Positions 1 to 6,780 of a stretch of 9,121 nt of DNA are shown one piece after another. The first letter of the stretch is position 1. Each line of letters starts with the position of its first letter. Source of the stretch: JABDBK01 sp964453575. GTDB lineage: Bacteria > Pseudomonadota > Gammaproteobacteria > DSM-16500. The position numbers and the translations under genes were made by a program. The notes beneath the pieces were generated by a model. That model was not told the DNA's origin and searched no databases. It worked only from the letters and a program-made list of their open reading frames with translations. The stretch covers positions 1 to 9,121 of the forward strand of contig CAYVRW010000086.1 of assembly GCA_964453575.1 (NCBI GenBank). Direction: 5' to 3'.

Positions 1-73
1 GCGCGTTGGAGGGGAGAGGGACTTTCTTCTCAAATTATGCGTCGATCCTACAGCAACAAGTGCGGGGCAAGCT

Positions 74-106
74 CTTCTCCCACCGAAAAGCGCGGTGGGA
101 GAAGGG
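74..106 (-). repeat. Palindromic intergenic repeat, copy 1 (REP-like hairpin)
   Basis: A 12-bp perfect stem (74-85 with 93-104; left arm CTTCTCCCACCG) encloses a 7-nt loop. The 33 nt at 74-106 are the exact reverse complement of 3064-3096, so this is a dispersed element and not a chance hairpin. It lies 11 nt beyond the sdaC stop and has the same orientation relative to sdaC as copy 2 has relative to mmsA. It could stall or protect the 3' end of the sdaC mRNA. No U-tract follows it on the sdaC strand, so a classical intrinsic terminator is not supported. The rest of positions 1-73 shows no gene. Confidence 0.85.
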
Positions 107-117
107 ACATAGGGTAG

Positions 118-1407
118 TTAAATCACCAACGTATAAACTATCGCCGAAATCGCCACACACCCAATAAACACCACAAAAACATTACTCGGCTTATTCGCAT
201 AAACTCTCATTGCCGGTATTTTATGAATTGCATACATAGGCATTAAAAATAACAATAGAGCAATCACCGGGCCGCCCAAGGTTTCTATCATACCAAGAAT
301 ACTTGGATTTAAGGTTGCCACTATCCACGCAGTGATACCCATGATGAACGTACTTATCCAATTTAAGGTTTTTCTATCCATGGTTTTACCACGATTGCGT
401 AATGATTTAATGACAAGCCCATGAAAACCTTCGTTTGCACCTAAATAATGACCCAAAAAGGATTTGCTAATGGCAACTAACGCAATCGCAGGCGCAACAT
501 AAGCAAATACAGGATTGTTAAGATGGTTAGCAAGATAAGAAAGTATAGAAATATTTTGTTCTTTGGCAGCGTGCAAATCAGCGGAGGTTAAACTAAATAC
601 ACAACTGAACACAAATAACATGACAGTTAACACCATCATGGTATGACTTAATTTTAAAATACGTGAACTTTTTCTTTCAGCTTCATTACCATAAGTGGTT
701 TTTTGCGAGACAGCAAATGATGAAATAATAGGTGAATGATTAAAAGAAAAAACCATTACTGGAATGGCAAGCCATAGCGTTTTGGCAAAATGACTATCAA
801 CATGAAAATGACTAGCTTCAGTAAAGATCGCGCTGTTCCATTGTGGAATAAGATAAAGCGCAACACTCATTAACGCAAAAACAAATGGAAAAACTAAGAT
901 ACTCATGGTTTTAACGATGATATCTTTATTGCAACGCGCGACTATCATAAGCATTAATACTAATATGCCAGCAAGCAATGCACGCGGCGGTGGTGTCATA
1001 TGCAATTGATTAATCATGAGCGAAGAAACCGTATTCGTCACGGCAACACTGTATACTAAAAGAATAGGATAAATAGCAAAGAAATAAAGTAATGTAATCA
1101 ATTTCCCTGCAGTTTTACCAAAATGTTCTTCAACCACTTCAGTAATATCACCTTGCTCGGAAGACCCGGATAAAACAAATCGCGTTAAACCGCGATGTGA
1201 AAAATAGGTCAATGGAAATGCGATGAGTGCCATGATGATTAATGGCCAAAAACCGCCTATGCCAGCATTAATCGGTAAAAATAATACACCTGCACCAATG
1301 GCTGTTCCAAATAAACCTAACATCCAAGTAATATCTTGGCTTGTTAATTTTGACGTATTGTTTTTTAATACATTCATGTCTGACGCAGAAACAATTCGTT
1401 GTGTCAT
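118..1407 (-). CDS. sdaC: Serine/H+ symporter, SdaC type (HAAAP family)
   Basis: This 429-residue inner-membrane permease probably imports L-serine with protons. The sequence is hydrophobic throughout, with about 11 membrane segments. The stretches WMLGLFGTAIGAGVLFLPIN (about 28-47), HRGLTRFVLSG (about 71-81), DITEVVEEHFG (about 87-97), MVFSFNHSPIISSFAV (about 218-233) and ATLNPSILGMIETLGGP (about 363-379) match E. coli SdaC as I remember it almost residue for residue. Length equals the E. coli protein (429). The ATG at 1405-1407 gives the expected short polar N-terminus of about 25 residues; no strong Shine-Dalgarno sequence precedes it. It is divergent from mmsA. No serine deaminase gene (sdaA/sdaB) is next to it, so use of serine as a carbon source is inferred from the family only. 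TdcC or another HAAAP member is the alternative, but similarity to SdaC looks much stronger. Confidence 0.93.
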   Translation of the reverse strand: MTQRIVSASDMNVLKNNTSKLTSQDITWMLGLFGTAIGAGVLFLPINAGIGGFWPLIIMALIAFPLTYFSHRGLTRFVLSGSSEQGDITEVVEEHFGKTAGKLITLLYFFAIYPILLVYSVAVTNTVSSLMINQLHMTPPPRALLAGILVLMLMIVARCNKDIIVKTMSILVFPFVFALMSVALYLIPQWNSAIFTEASHFHVDSHFAKTLWLAIPVMVFSFNHSPIISSFAVSQKTTYGNEAERKSSRILKLSHTMMVLTVMLFVFSCVFSLTSADLHAAKEQNISILSYLANHLNNPVFAYVAPAIALVAISKSFLGHYLGANEGFHGLVIKSLRNRGKTMDRKTLNWISTFIMGITAWIVATLNPSILGMIETLGGPVIALLLFLMPMYAIHKIPAMRVYANKPSNVFVVFIGCVAISAIVYTLVI

Positions 1408-1441
1408 GATAATTTATTACCCATTTTATTATTGAGGAATT

Positions 1442-1470
1442 AAGATATACTATGCCGCTAATAAGGTCAA
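1442..1470 (-). promoter_or_regulatory. Putative sigma70 promoter for sdaC
   Basis: On the minus strand, TTGACC (1465-1470) and TATCTT (1442-1447) are separated by 17 nt, a near-consensus -35 and a moderate -10. Transcription would begin near 1435 and leave a leader of about 28 nt before the sdaC ATG. This is a pattern match only. Confidence 0.5.
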
Positions 1471-1472
1471 TT

Positions 1473-1518
1473 ATTGGCTATATAAGGTGATCTTGTTTTC
1501 GAAATAATTGCTATATAA
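1473..1518. repeat. Imperfect direct repeat in the sdaC-mmsA divergent region
   Basis: ATTGGCTATATAA (1473-1485) recurs as ATTGCTATATAA (1507-1518), differing by one missing G, with start points 34 nt apart. The spacing is roughly three helical turns and the pair lies upstream of the putative mmsA -10. It could be paired operator sites for a regulator. The AT-rich composition makes chance similarity a real alternative. Confidence 0.35.
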
Positions 1519-1537
1519 ATCAATGAAATAGTCATTG

Positions 1538-1543
1538 TATAAT
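1538..1543 (+). promoter_or_regulatory. Putative mmsA -10 element
   Basis: A perfect TATAAT lies 23 nt before the chosen mmsA ATG and would give a leader of about 15-20 nt that contains the ribosome binding site. No good TTGACA-like -35 stands 16-18 nt upstream. The promoter is therefore weak, activator-dependent, or not the one used. Confidence 0.42.
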
Positions 1544-1552
1544 TTTTTTTCA

Positions 1553-1558
1553 AAGGGA
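1553..1558 (+). promoter_or_regulatory. mmsA ribosome binding site (decides the start)
   Basis: AAGGGA lies 8 nt before the ATG at 1567. The in-frame TTG at 1561 would be only 2 nt away, too close to be used. The ATG at 1570 would be 11 nt away and is the second-best choice. Confidence 0.7.
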
Positions 1559-1566
1559 TTTTGTGT

Positions 1567-3051
1567 ATGATGTATAAAGTACCTCATTATATTAACGGCA
1601 ATAAAGTTACATCCTCTGCTAACCTCTTGAATATATTCAATCCAGCAACAGGAAAACCTATAGGAGAGGTGGGTTTAGCAGATGATTCAATGGTTTCACA
1701 AGCTATTGCAGCTGCACAAGCAGCGTTTCAAACCTGGTCTAAAACGCCGCCCTTAAAACGTGCCCGTTTATTGTTTAATTTTAAAAGTTTGTTAGAAACT
1801 CATATCGATGAACTTGCAGCTATCGTCACGCGTGAACATGGTAAAACCTTGGAAGATGCAAAAGGATCAGTGCGGCGCGGGATTGATGTGGTTGAATTTG
1901 CCTGTGGTATTCCAGCTTATCTGAAAGGTGGTTATGCGGAAAATGTGGCAACAGGTATTGATAGCTATTCCTTGCGGCAACCGCTAGGTGTGTGTGTGGG
2001 CATTACGCCATTTAATTTTCCTGCCATGATTCCATTATGGATGTTTCCCATGGCCATTGCTTGCGGCAATACGTTTATTATAAAACCTTCTGAAAAAGAC
2101 CCCTCATGTGCGGTGCGTATTGTTGAACTTGCGCATGAAGCAGGTATTCCTCACGGTGTTATTAATGTTGTTCAAGGTGATAAAGCGGCTGTTGATGCTT
2201 TGATTACACATCCTGATGTTAAAGCCGTTAGTTTTGTAGGCTCTACACCGATTGCAGAATATGTTTATAAAACAGGAACCGCACATGGCAAACGAGTGCA
2301 AGCTTTTGCAGGTGCCAAAAATCATTGTGTGGTGATGCCTGATGCCGATATGGATCAAGCCGTGGATGCGATTGTGGGTGCTGCTTACGGATCAGCAGGC
2401 GAACGTTGCATGGCCATTTCAGTGGTGATTGCAGTCGGTGATCAAGTGGCAGATACTTTAGTCAAGCAAATAAAAAATAAAGTTAAAGCATTAAAAATTG
2501 GTCCAGGTGATCAAGCCGGTATTGAAATGGGCCCTCTTATTACGCAAGCGCATTGGGACAGAGTTAAATCGTACATTGATTTAGGTGTGAAAGAAGGCGC
2601 TGATTTGGTGATCGATGGACGTGATTTCAAAATGCAGCAAGGTTTTTTTATGGGAGCTTGTTTATTTGATCATGTCAAACCAAGCATGCGTATTTATCGA
2701 GAAGAAATTTTTGGTCCTGTTTTATCCATCGTACGTGCGGCTGATTTTGAGACCGCGCTAAAAATGGTCAATGATCATGAGTTTGGCAATGGTACCGCGA
2801 TTTATACGCGTGATGGCAATACGGCAAGAACTTTTGCTACGCGTGTTCAGGTCGGCATGGTAGGGATCAACATTCCTATTCCTGTTCCTGTTGCTTATCA
2901 TAGTTTTGGCGGATGGAAACGTTCTATGTTTGGTGATGTTACGATGCACGGTCCTGAAAGCGTGCAGTTTTTTACAAAATTAAAGACTGTGACGGAACGA
3001 TGGTACAACCATAGCAAAGGCGCAGAATTTGTGATGCCTACTCATCAATAG
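1567..3051 (+). CDS. mmsA: Methylmalonate-semialdehyde dehydrogenase (CoA-acylating)
   Basis: This 494-residue cytosolic enzyme is of the aldehyde dehydrogenase superfamily. Known members oxidise methylmalonate semialdehyde with NAD+ and CoA to propionyl-CoA and bicarbonate, and malonate semialdehyde to acetyl-CoA, in valine or inositol breakdown. Visible marks are the cofactor-binding ITPFNFPAMIPLWMFP (about 146-161), KPSEKDP (about 173-179), FVGSTPIAEYVY (about 223-234), the catalytic Cys281 in GERCMA (278-283), and EEIFGPVLSIVRA (about 379-391). The position of the general-base Glu of ordinary aldehyde dehydrogenases reads GAKNH (249-253), with Asn instead. That substitution is characteristic of the CoA-acylating MmsA/IolA subfamily. 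Length is normal. The ATG at 1567 is chosen over an in-frame TTG at 1561 because of the Shine-Dalgarno spacing. No other valine or inositol genes are adjacent, so the pathway it serves here is inferred. Confidence 0.93.
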   Translation: MMYKVPHYINGNKVTSSANLLNIFNPATGKPIGEVGLADDSMVSQAIAAAQAAFQTWSKTPPLKRARLLFNFKSLLETHIDELAAIVTREHGKTLEDAKGSVRRGIDVVEFACGIPAYLKGGYAENVATGIDSYSLRQPLGVCVGITPFNFPAMIPLWMFPMAIACGNTFIIKPSEKDPSCAVRIVELAHEAGIPHGVINVVQGDKAAVDALITHPDVKAVSFVGSTPIAEYVYKTGTAHGKRVQAFAGAKNHCVVMPDADMDQAVDAIVGAAYGSAGERCMAISVVIAVGDQVADTLVKQIKNKVKALKIGPGDQAGIEMGPLITQAHWDRVKSYIDLGVKEGADLVIDGRDFKMQQGFFMGACLFDHVKPSMRIYREEIFGPVLSIVRAADFETALKMVNDHEFGNGTAIYTRDGNTARTFATRVQVGMVGINIPIPVPVAYHSFGGWKRSMFGDVTMHGPESVQFFTKLKTVTERWYNHSKGAEFVMPTHQ

Positions 3052-3063
3052 ATTCTTCTGATT

Positions 3064-3120
3064 CCCTTCTCCCACCGCGCTTTTCGGTGGGAGAAGGTGC
3101 CCGATAGGGCGGATGAGGGT
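3064..3120 (+). repeat. Palindromic intergenic repeat, copy 2, with extended tail
   Basis: A 13-bp perfect stem (3065-3077 with 3085-3097) with a 7-nt loop; 3064-3096 is the exact reverse complement of copy 1. It is followed by a small second hairpin, GCCC-GATA-GGGC (3099-3110), and the tail GGATGAGGGTG. This arrangement resembles REP-type elements widespread in Proteobacteria. It fills most of the 96-nt convergent gap between the mmsA and glmM stops and could shield both mRNA 3' ends. Neither side has a U-tract, so it is not annotated as an intrinsic terminator. Confidence 0.85.
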
Positions 3121-3147
3121 GATGCTGATCTGCACGATTTTTATTAT

Positions 3148-4527
3148 CTAAAGGTTACCCGCAAGCAACGAGTCTTCTTTAACTTTATCAGCCAGTTCAT
3201 TCGCTAATTGATTAACACTCACCTCATCATGGCCTTCAACCATGACACGCACTAGCGATTCTGTACCAGAACGGCGTAATAAAACCCGACCAGTTTTACC
3301 TAATTTTTGTTCTACGCTTTTTACTAAGGATTGTACATTGGTGCTTTGCGTTAAATCATATTTTTCATCAACTTTAACGTTTAATAAAACTTGAGGATAT
3401 TTGACTAATCCAGATTTTAATTCTGTTAGGGTTTGGGTCTTATAACGCATCGCTGAGAGAACCTGTAATGCTGCGATAATGCCATCTCCCGTGGTCATAG
3501 CCAGCGAACAAATAATATGGCCTGAGGGTTCGCCGCCTAAACACCAATGCTGGGTTGCTAATTCAGCCATGACATATCTATCACCTACAGGAACTCTTAC
3601 AAAAGGAATCTTTAATCCCTGCAAAGCATTTTCAAATCCAATATTAGACATGACGGTTCCAACCACGCCGCCCTTTAAAATTCCCAATTCTTGTCTATGC
3701 TTGGCAATGATATACATTAATTCATCGCCATCTAACACCTGGCCTCCGTTATCCACCATAATAACGCGGTCACCATCGCCATCGAGCGCTATTCCTAGTG
3801 CGGCTTGTTCTTTGATGACACGACGCTGTAATACTTCAGGATGGGTTGCACCGCAATCTAAATTAATGTTTAAGCCATTCGGATCAACACCTGTTTCTAT
3901 CACTTCTGCGCCCAACTCACGAAACACATTGGGAGCAATGTGATAAGCAGCACCATTCGCACAGTCCACTACAATTTTAAGGCCATTTAAATTAAAGTCA
4001 GATGAAACAGTGCTTTTGCAAAATTCTATGTATCGGCCTGGCGCATCCACGACTCTTATAGCTTTACCAAGTTGTGCGGAATCAACAGTGGTCATGGCTT
4101 TTTCTAACTGTTCTTCAATGGCAAGCTCAATCTCATCTGCAAGTTTAGTACCTTGAGCTGAGAAAAATTTAATGCCATTGTCATAATAAGGATTATGTGA
4201 AGCGCTGATCACAATACCTGCTTGGGCGCGTAAAGTACGGGTCAAATAAGCAATAGCAGGCGTAGGCATAGGGCCTAATAAATGGGTATCCACACCCGCG
4301 GCAGACAAGCCTGCCTCTAAAACGGATTCAAACATATAACCTGAAATGCGAGTATCTTTACCAATTAAAACTTTTCCGGTTCCTTGCCTAGACAATACCT
4401 TGCCTACAGCCCAACCCAATTTTAGGATAAATTCGGCATTAATAGGCCATACGCCTACGCGGCCGCGTATACCATCGGTCCCGAAATACGTACGTGTCTT
4501 TTGATCATTCATAGCTGCTTTAGTCAT
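3148..4527 (-). CDS. glmM: Phosphoglucosamine mutase
   Basis: The enzyme interconverts glucosamine-6-phosphate and glucosamine-1-phosphate, supplying GlmU with substrate for UDP-GlcNAc, the precursor of peptidoglycan and lipopolysaccharide. The 459 residues show all four phosphohexomutase signatures. These are the N-terminal FGTDGIRGRVG (15-25), the phosphoserine loop SASHNP with active Ser110, the Mg-binding DGDGDR (249-254), the sugar-binding GGEPSGH (331-337) and the phosphate-binding RRSGTES (418-424). The ATG at 4525-4527 overlaps the ftsH stop by 8 nt (ATGACTAA), which suggests translational coupling. An in-frame ATG at 4510-4512 gives a 454-residue protein closer to the family's usual short N-terminus. 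Neither start has a clear Shine-Dalgarno sequence. folP, which normally sits between ftsH and glmM, is absent. Confidence 0.96.
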   Translation of the reverse strand: MTKAAMNDQKTRTYFGTDGIRGRVGVWPINAEFILKLGWAVGKVLSRQGTGKVLIGKDTRISGYMFESVLEAGLSAAGVDTHLLGPMPTPAIAYLTRTLRAQAGIVISASHNPYYDNGIKFFSAQGTKLADEIELAIEEQLEKAMTTVDSAQLGKAIRVVDAPGRYIEFCKSTVSSDFNLNGLKIVVDCANGAAYHIAPNVFRELGAEVIETGVDPNGLNINLDCGATHPEVLQRRVIKEQAALGIALDGDGDRVIMVDNGGQVLDGDELMYIIAKHRQELGILKGGVVGTVMSNIGFENALQGLKIPFVRVPVGDRYVMAELATQHWCLGGEPSGHIICSLAMTTGDGIIAALQVLSAMRYKTQTLTELKSGLVKYPQVLLNVKVDEKYDLTQSTNVQSLVKSVEQKLGKTGRVLLRRSGTESLVRVMVEGHDEVSVNQLANELADKVKEDSLLAGNL

Positions 4528-6442
4528 GGGCTGAATCAGTTTTCAAGTTATCGCTGAGTGGAGAACTGCTTTCTTTAGAGTCTTTCTCAGAGGCTTTTTT
4601 AATAGAAACACCGCGATCCATCCAACCGGCAGGATCACGTATGGTTCGACCGGTCATAATATCATCAATTTGGTCAGCACTAATAGTCTCATATTTAATC
4701 AGTGCTTCGGCCATCACATGCAATTTGTCTAAATTTTCTTTTAAAATGCCTTCTGCTCTTTGATAATTTCTATCAATAATATCACGCACTTCCTGATCAA
4801 TGATGCCGGAGGTGGTTTCTGAAATTTCTTTATGTCTGGTCACTGCATGGCCCAGAAAAACTTCTCGCTCATCTTCACCAAAGGTGAGAGGGCCTAGTTT
4901 TACTGATAAACCCCATTTGGTAACCATATTGCGGGCTAATTCAGTAGCTTTTTGGATATCATTTGACGCACCGGTTGTGACTTTATCAAGTCCAAAAACA
5001 ATGGCTTCTGCAATGCGTCCGCCAAATAAGCTTGAAATTTTGCTTTCCAAATATTCTTTGGTATGGCTGTAACGATCGCCTTCAGGTAAAAACATGGTAA
5101 CGCCCAAAGCGCGTCCTCTAGGAATAATAGTGACTTTATGCACTGGATCATGCTCTGGCACAAAAAGACCTACAATGGCATGACCGGCTTCATGATAAGC
5201 CGTTAATTTCTTTTCTGATTCGCTCATCACCATGGAACGGCGTTCGGCACCCATGATGACTTTATCTTTAGCTTTTTCAAATTCATCCATGCCTACCGCA
5301 CGTTTGCTGGCACGAGCCGCAAAAAGGGCTGCTTCATTAACGATGTTTGCTAAATCTGCACCGGAGAAACCTGGGGTACCGCGTGCGATAACTGCAGGTT
5401 CTACATCATCGCCCAAAGGCACTTTGCGCATATGCACGCGTAATATTTGCTCGCGGCCGCGTACATCAGGAAGCCCTACTACGACTTGGCGATCAAAACG
5501 ACCTGGACGTAATAACGCGTTATCCAATACATCAGGACGGTTGGTTGCAGCGATTACAATCACACCTTCATTACCTTGAAAACCATCCATTTCAACCAAT
5601 AATTGATTCAAGGTTTGTTCACGTTCATCATGTCCGCCGCCCAAACCTGCGCCGCGATGACGACCGACTGCATCAATTTCATCGATGAAAATAATACAAG
5701 GCGCTTGTTTTTTAGCTTGTTCAAACATATCTCGCACACGTGATGCACCCACGCCTACAAACATTTCCACGAAATCAGAACCTGATATTGTGAAAAAGGG
5801 TACTTTCGCTTCACCTGCAACGGCTTTCGCAAGCAAGGTCTTACCTGTTCCTGGAGGGCCGACTAATAACACACCTTGAGGTATTTTTCCGCCTAGCTTT
5901 TGGAACTTGCCTGGATCACGTAGAAATTCCACGAGTTCTTTAACTTCTTCTTTGGCTTCTTCACAACCTGCCACATCAGCAAAAGTCACTTTAACTTGGT
6001 CTTCACCTAAAAGACGTGCGCGGCTGCGGCCAAAGGAAAATGCACCGCCGCGGCCAGCACCTGCTTGTTGACGCAATACATAAATCCATATAGCAAACAA
6101 AATAATCCAAGGAAGTAAATTCAATAAATGCATCATTAAACCGGGTTGTTCAGGTGGAATACCGTTGATATTCACCCCTTTATCAAGCAACTCTCTTAAA
6201 AGTTGTTGATCATTGGCAATAGGAAGATAAGTGGTAAAGGTTTTATTGTTATGCATCACGCCAGTGACATTTTGATCGGCAATCTTTACCGAACTGATAT
6301 TACCTTGTCTGACATCATTGACAAAAGAAGAGTACGGTATTCTTTCTTCAGGCTCACGCTTAGGTCCAAATACGTTAAAAACGGAAACCAGGATGATTCC
6401 TGCAACCATCCACAAAAGTATCGTCTTAATAGTGTCATTCAC
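4520..6442 (-). CDS. ftsH: ATP-dependent zinc metalloprotease FtsH
   Basis: This inner-membrane AAA+ protease forms hexamers and degrades misfolded membrane proteins and regulators; in E. coli these include LpxC and sigma32. The 640 residues carry two membrane segments (about 6-25 and 105-123) flanking a periplasmic domain. The AAA module has Walker A GPPGTGKT (195-202), Walker B IIFIDE (250-255) and the second region of homology ATNRPDVLDNALLRPGRFDR (299-318) with its arginine fingers. The zinc site is HEAGH (417-421), with Asp495 as the probable third ligand. Length matches E. coli (about 644-647), and the polar C-terminal tail is variable as expected. The start is GTG (6440-6442), supported by AAAAGGGG 9 nt upstream. 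An ATG nearby at 6436-6438 is in another frame. The stop overlaps the glmM start by 8 nt. Confidence 0.97.
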   Translation of the reverse strand: MNDTIKTILLWMVAGIILVSVFNVFGPKREPEERIPYSSFVNDVRQGNISSVKIADQNVTGVMHNNKTFTTYLPIANDQQLLRELLDKGVNINGIPPEQPGLMMHLLNLLPWIILFAIWIYVLRQQAGAGRGGAFSFGRSRARLLGEDQVKVTFADVAGCEEAKEEVKELVEFLRDPGKFQKLGGKIPQGVLLVGPPGTGKTLLAKAVAGEAKVPFFTISGSDFVEMFVGVGASRVRDMFEQAKKQAPCIIFIDEIDAVGRHRGAGLGGGHDEREQTLNQLLVEMDGFQGNEGVIVIAATNRPDVLDNALLRPGRFDRQVVVGLPDVRGREQILRVHMRKVPLGDDVEPAVIARGTPGFSGADLANIVNEAALFAARASKRAVGMDEFEKAKDKVIMGAERRSMVMSESEKKLTAYHEAGHAIVGLFVPEHDPVHKVTIIPRGRALGVTMFLPEGDRYSHTKEYLESKISSLFGGRIAEAIVFGLDKVTTGASNDIQKATELARNMVTKWGLSVKLGPLTFGEDEREVFLGHAVTRHKEISETTSGIIDQEVRDIIDRNYQRAEGILKENLDKLHVMAEALIKYETISADQIDDIMTGRTIRDPAGWMDRGVSIKKASEKDSKESSSPLSDNLKTDSAHD

Positions 6443-6451
6443 GCGGGCGGG

Positions 6452-6459
6452 CCCCTTTT
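6452..6459 (-). promoter_or_regulatory. ftsH ribosome binding site before a GTG start
   Basis: On the minus strand AAAAGGGG stands 9 nt before the GTG start of ftsH. The spacer is strikingly GC-rich (CCCGCCCGC) within an AT-rich leader. The GGG of the site could pair with a CCC in the spacer, so mild masking of the site is possible but speculative. Confidence 0.6.
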
Positions 6460-6538
6460 AATTCCACAAATCTATTAATATAATCATACCTGATAAGCGT
6501 TTATAGCGATATAAGGTGATGCATTGTACCCTGAACGT

Positions 6539-6569
6539 ATTATAACCAGCAAGGTCGTTTGTCTGTAAA
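6539..6569 (-). promoter_or_regulatory. Putative promoter for ftsH(-glmM)
   Basis: On the minus strand a perfect TATAAT (6539-6544) lies downstream of TTTACA (6564-6569; 19-nt spacer) or TTACAG (18-nt spacer). The start would be near 6532, giving a leader of about 90 nt. The spacer is slightly long, and other AT-rich -10 candidates lie downstream, so assignment is tentative. No clear sigma32 heat-shock pattern is visible. Confidence 0.4.
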
Positions 6570-6596
6570 TTTTACGCAACCAAGTAGCTACGTCGT

Positions 6597-6615
6597 CCCG
6601 CGGCTTGTCCGCGGG
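6597..6615. repeat. Palindrome CCCGCGG-N5-CCGCGGG at a contig end
   Basis: A perfect 7-bp GC stem (6597-6603 with 6609-6615) encloses the loop CTTGT. It lies 20 nt before the adapter-like sequence. I recall similar 'CCCGCGG CTTGT CCGCGGG' palindromes as multi-copy intergenic elements in several intracellular bacteria, but only this one copy is in the window. A multi-copy repeat would explain why the assembly broke here. Confidence 0.55.
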
Positions 6616-6635
6616 GTGGCATCTAGACTGAGGGG

Positions 6636-6710
6636 GATCGGAAGAGCACCCGTCGTAACTCCCGTCACTCTCGCGCCGGGGGGTTTGGGGGGTGTGGGGG
6701 GATAAAAAAA
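6636..6710 (+). other. Sequencing-adapter contamination (degraded Illumina TruSeq P7 adapter with i7 index)
   Basis: GATCGGAAGAGCAC (6636-6649) is an exact 14-nt match to the TruSeq adapter. The next 19 nt (6650-6668) follow the adapter with four mismatches, ending in GTCAC. Positions 6669-6676 read TCTCGCGC, which is where the 8-base i7 index belongs and which I recall as TruSeq HT index D711. A G-rich stretch then replaces the expected 24-nt P7 tail, and seven A's follow, as in reads that run past the fragment end. This is not genomic DNA. Confidence 0.93.
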
Positions 6711-6720
6711 NNNNNNNNNN
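6711..6720. other. Scaffold gap (10 Ns)
   Basis: Ten ambiguous bases join two contigs. A fixed run of 10 is a common placeholder, so the real distance between rlmE and ftsH is not known from this sequence. Confidence 0.97.
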
Positions 6721-6780
6721 CCCGGCGCGCCGCGCGGCCGCACCCCCCCCGCCCCCCCCCCCCCCCCCCCCCCCCCGGCC
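6721..6780 (-). other. Low-complexity GC/poly-C block, probable poly-G read-tail artefact
   Basis: This stretch is almost entirely G and C and includes a run of 25 C's (6752-6776) preceded by 8 C's. On the minus strand it reads away from rlmE as poly-G, the signature of no-signal cycles in two-colour Illumina chemistry. It abuts the N gap and contrasts sharply with the AT-leaning surroundings. The whole 6443-6791 interval therefore holds a genuine ftsH leader (to about 6635) followed by artefact; no gene is supported in it. Confidence 0.88.

Noticed and set aside
3064..3097. Bidirectional intrinsic terminator between mmsA and glmM
   Set aside because: The stem is strong, but neither strand has the U-tract required after it, and the identical copy elsewhere identifies it as a dispersed repeat.
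3479..3943. Plus-strand frame of 154 residues inside glmM
   Set aside because: It is antisense to a gene with complete family motifs and has no recognisable domain or ribosome binding site; it is a shadow frame.
5232..5579. Plus-strand frame of 115 residues inside ftsH
   Set aside because: It is antisense to the conserved AAA+ core and shows the Arg/Ser/Thr-rich composition of an opposite-strand shadow.
6721..6776. High-GC island or G-quadruplex-forming regulatory DNA
   Set aside because: Its position next to the N gap and adapter, and the 25-base homopolymer, are better explained by poly-G read tails.
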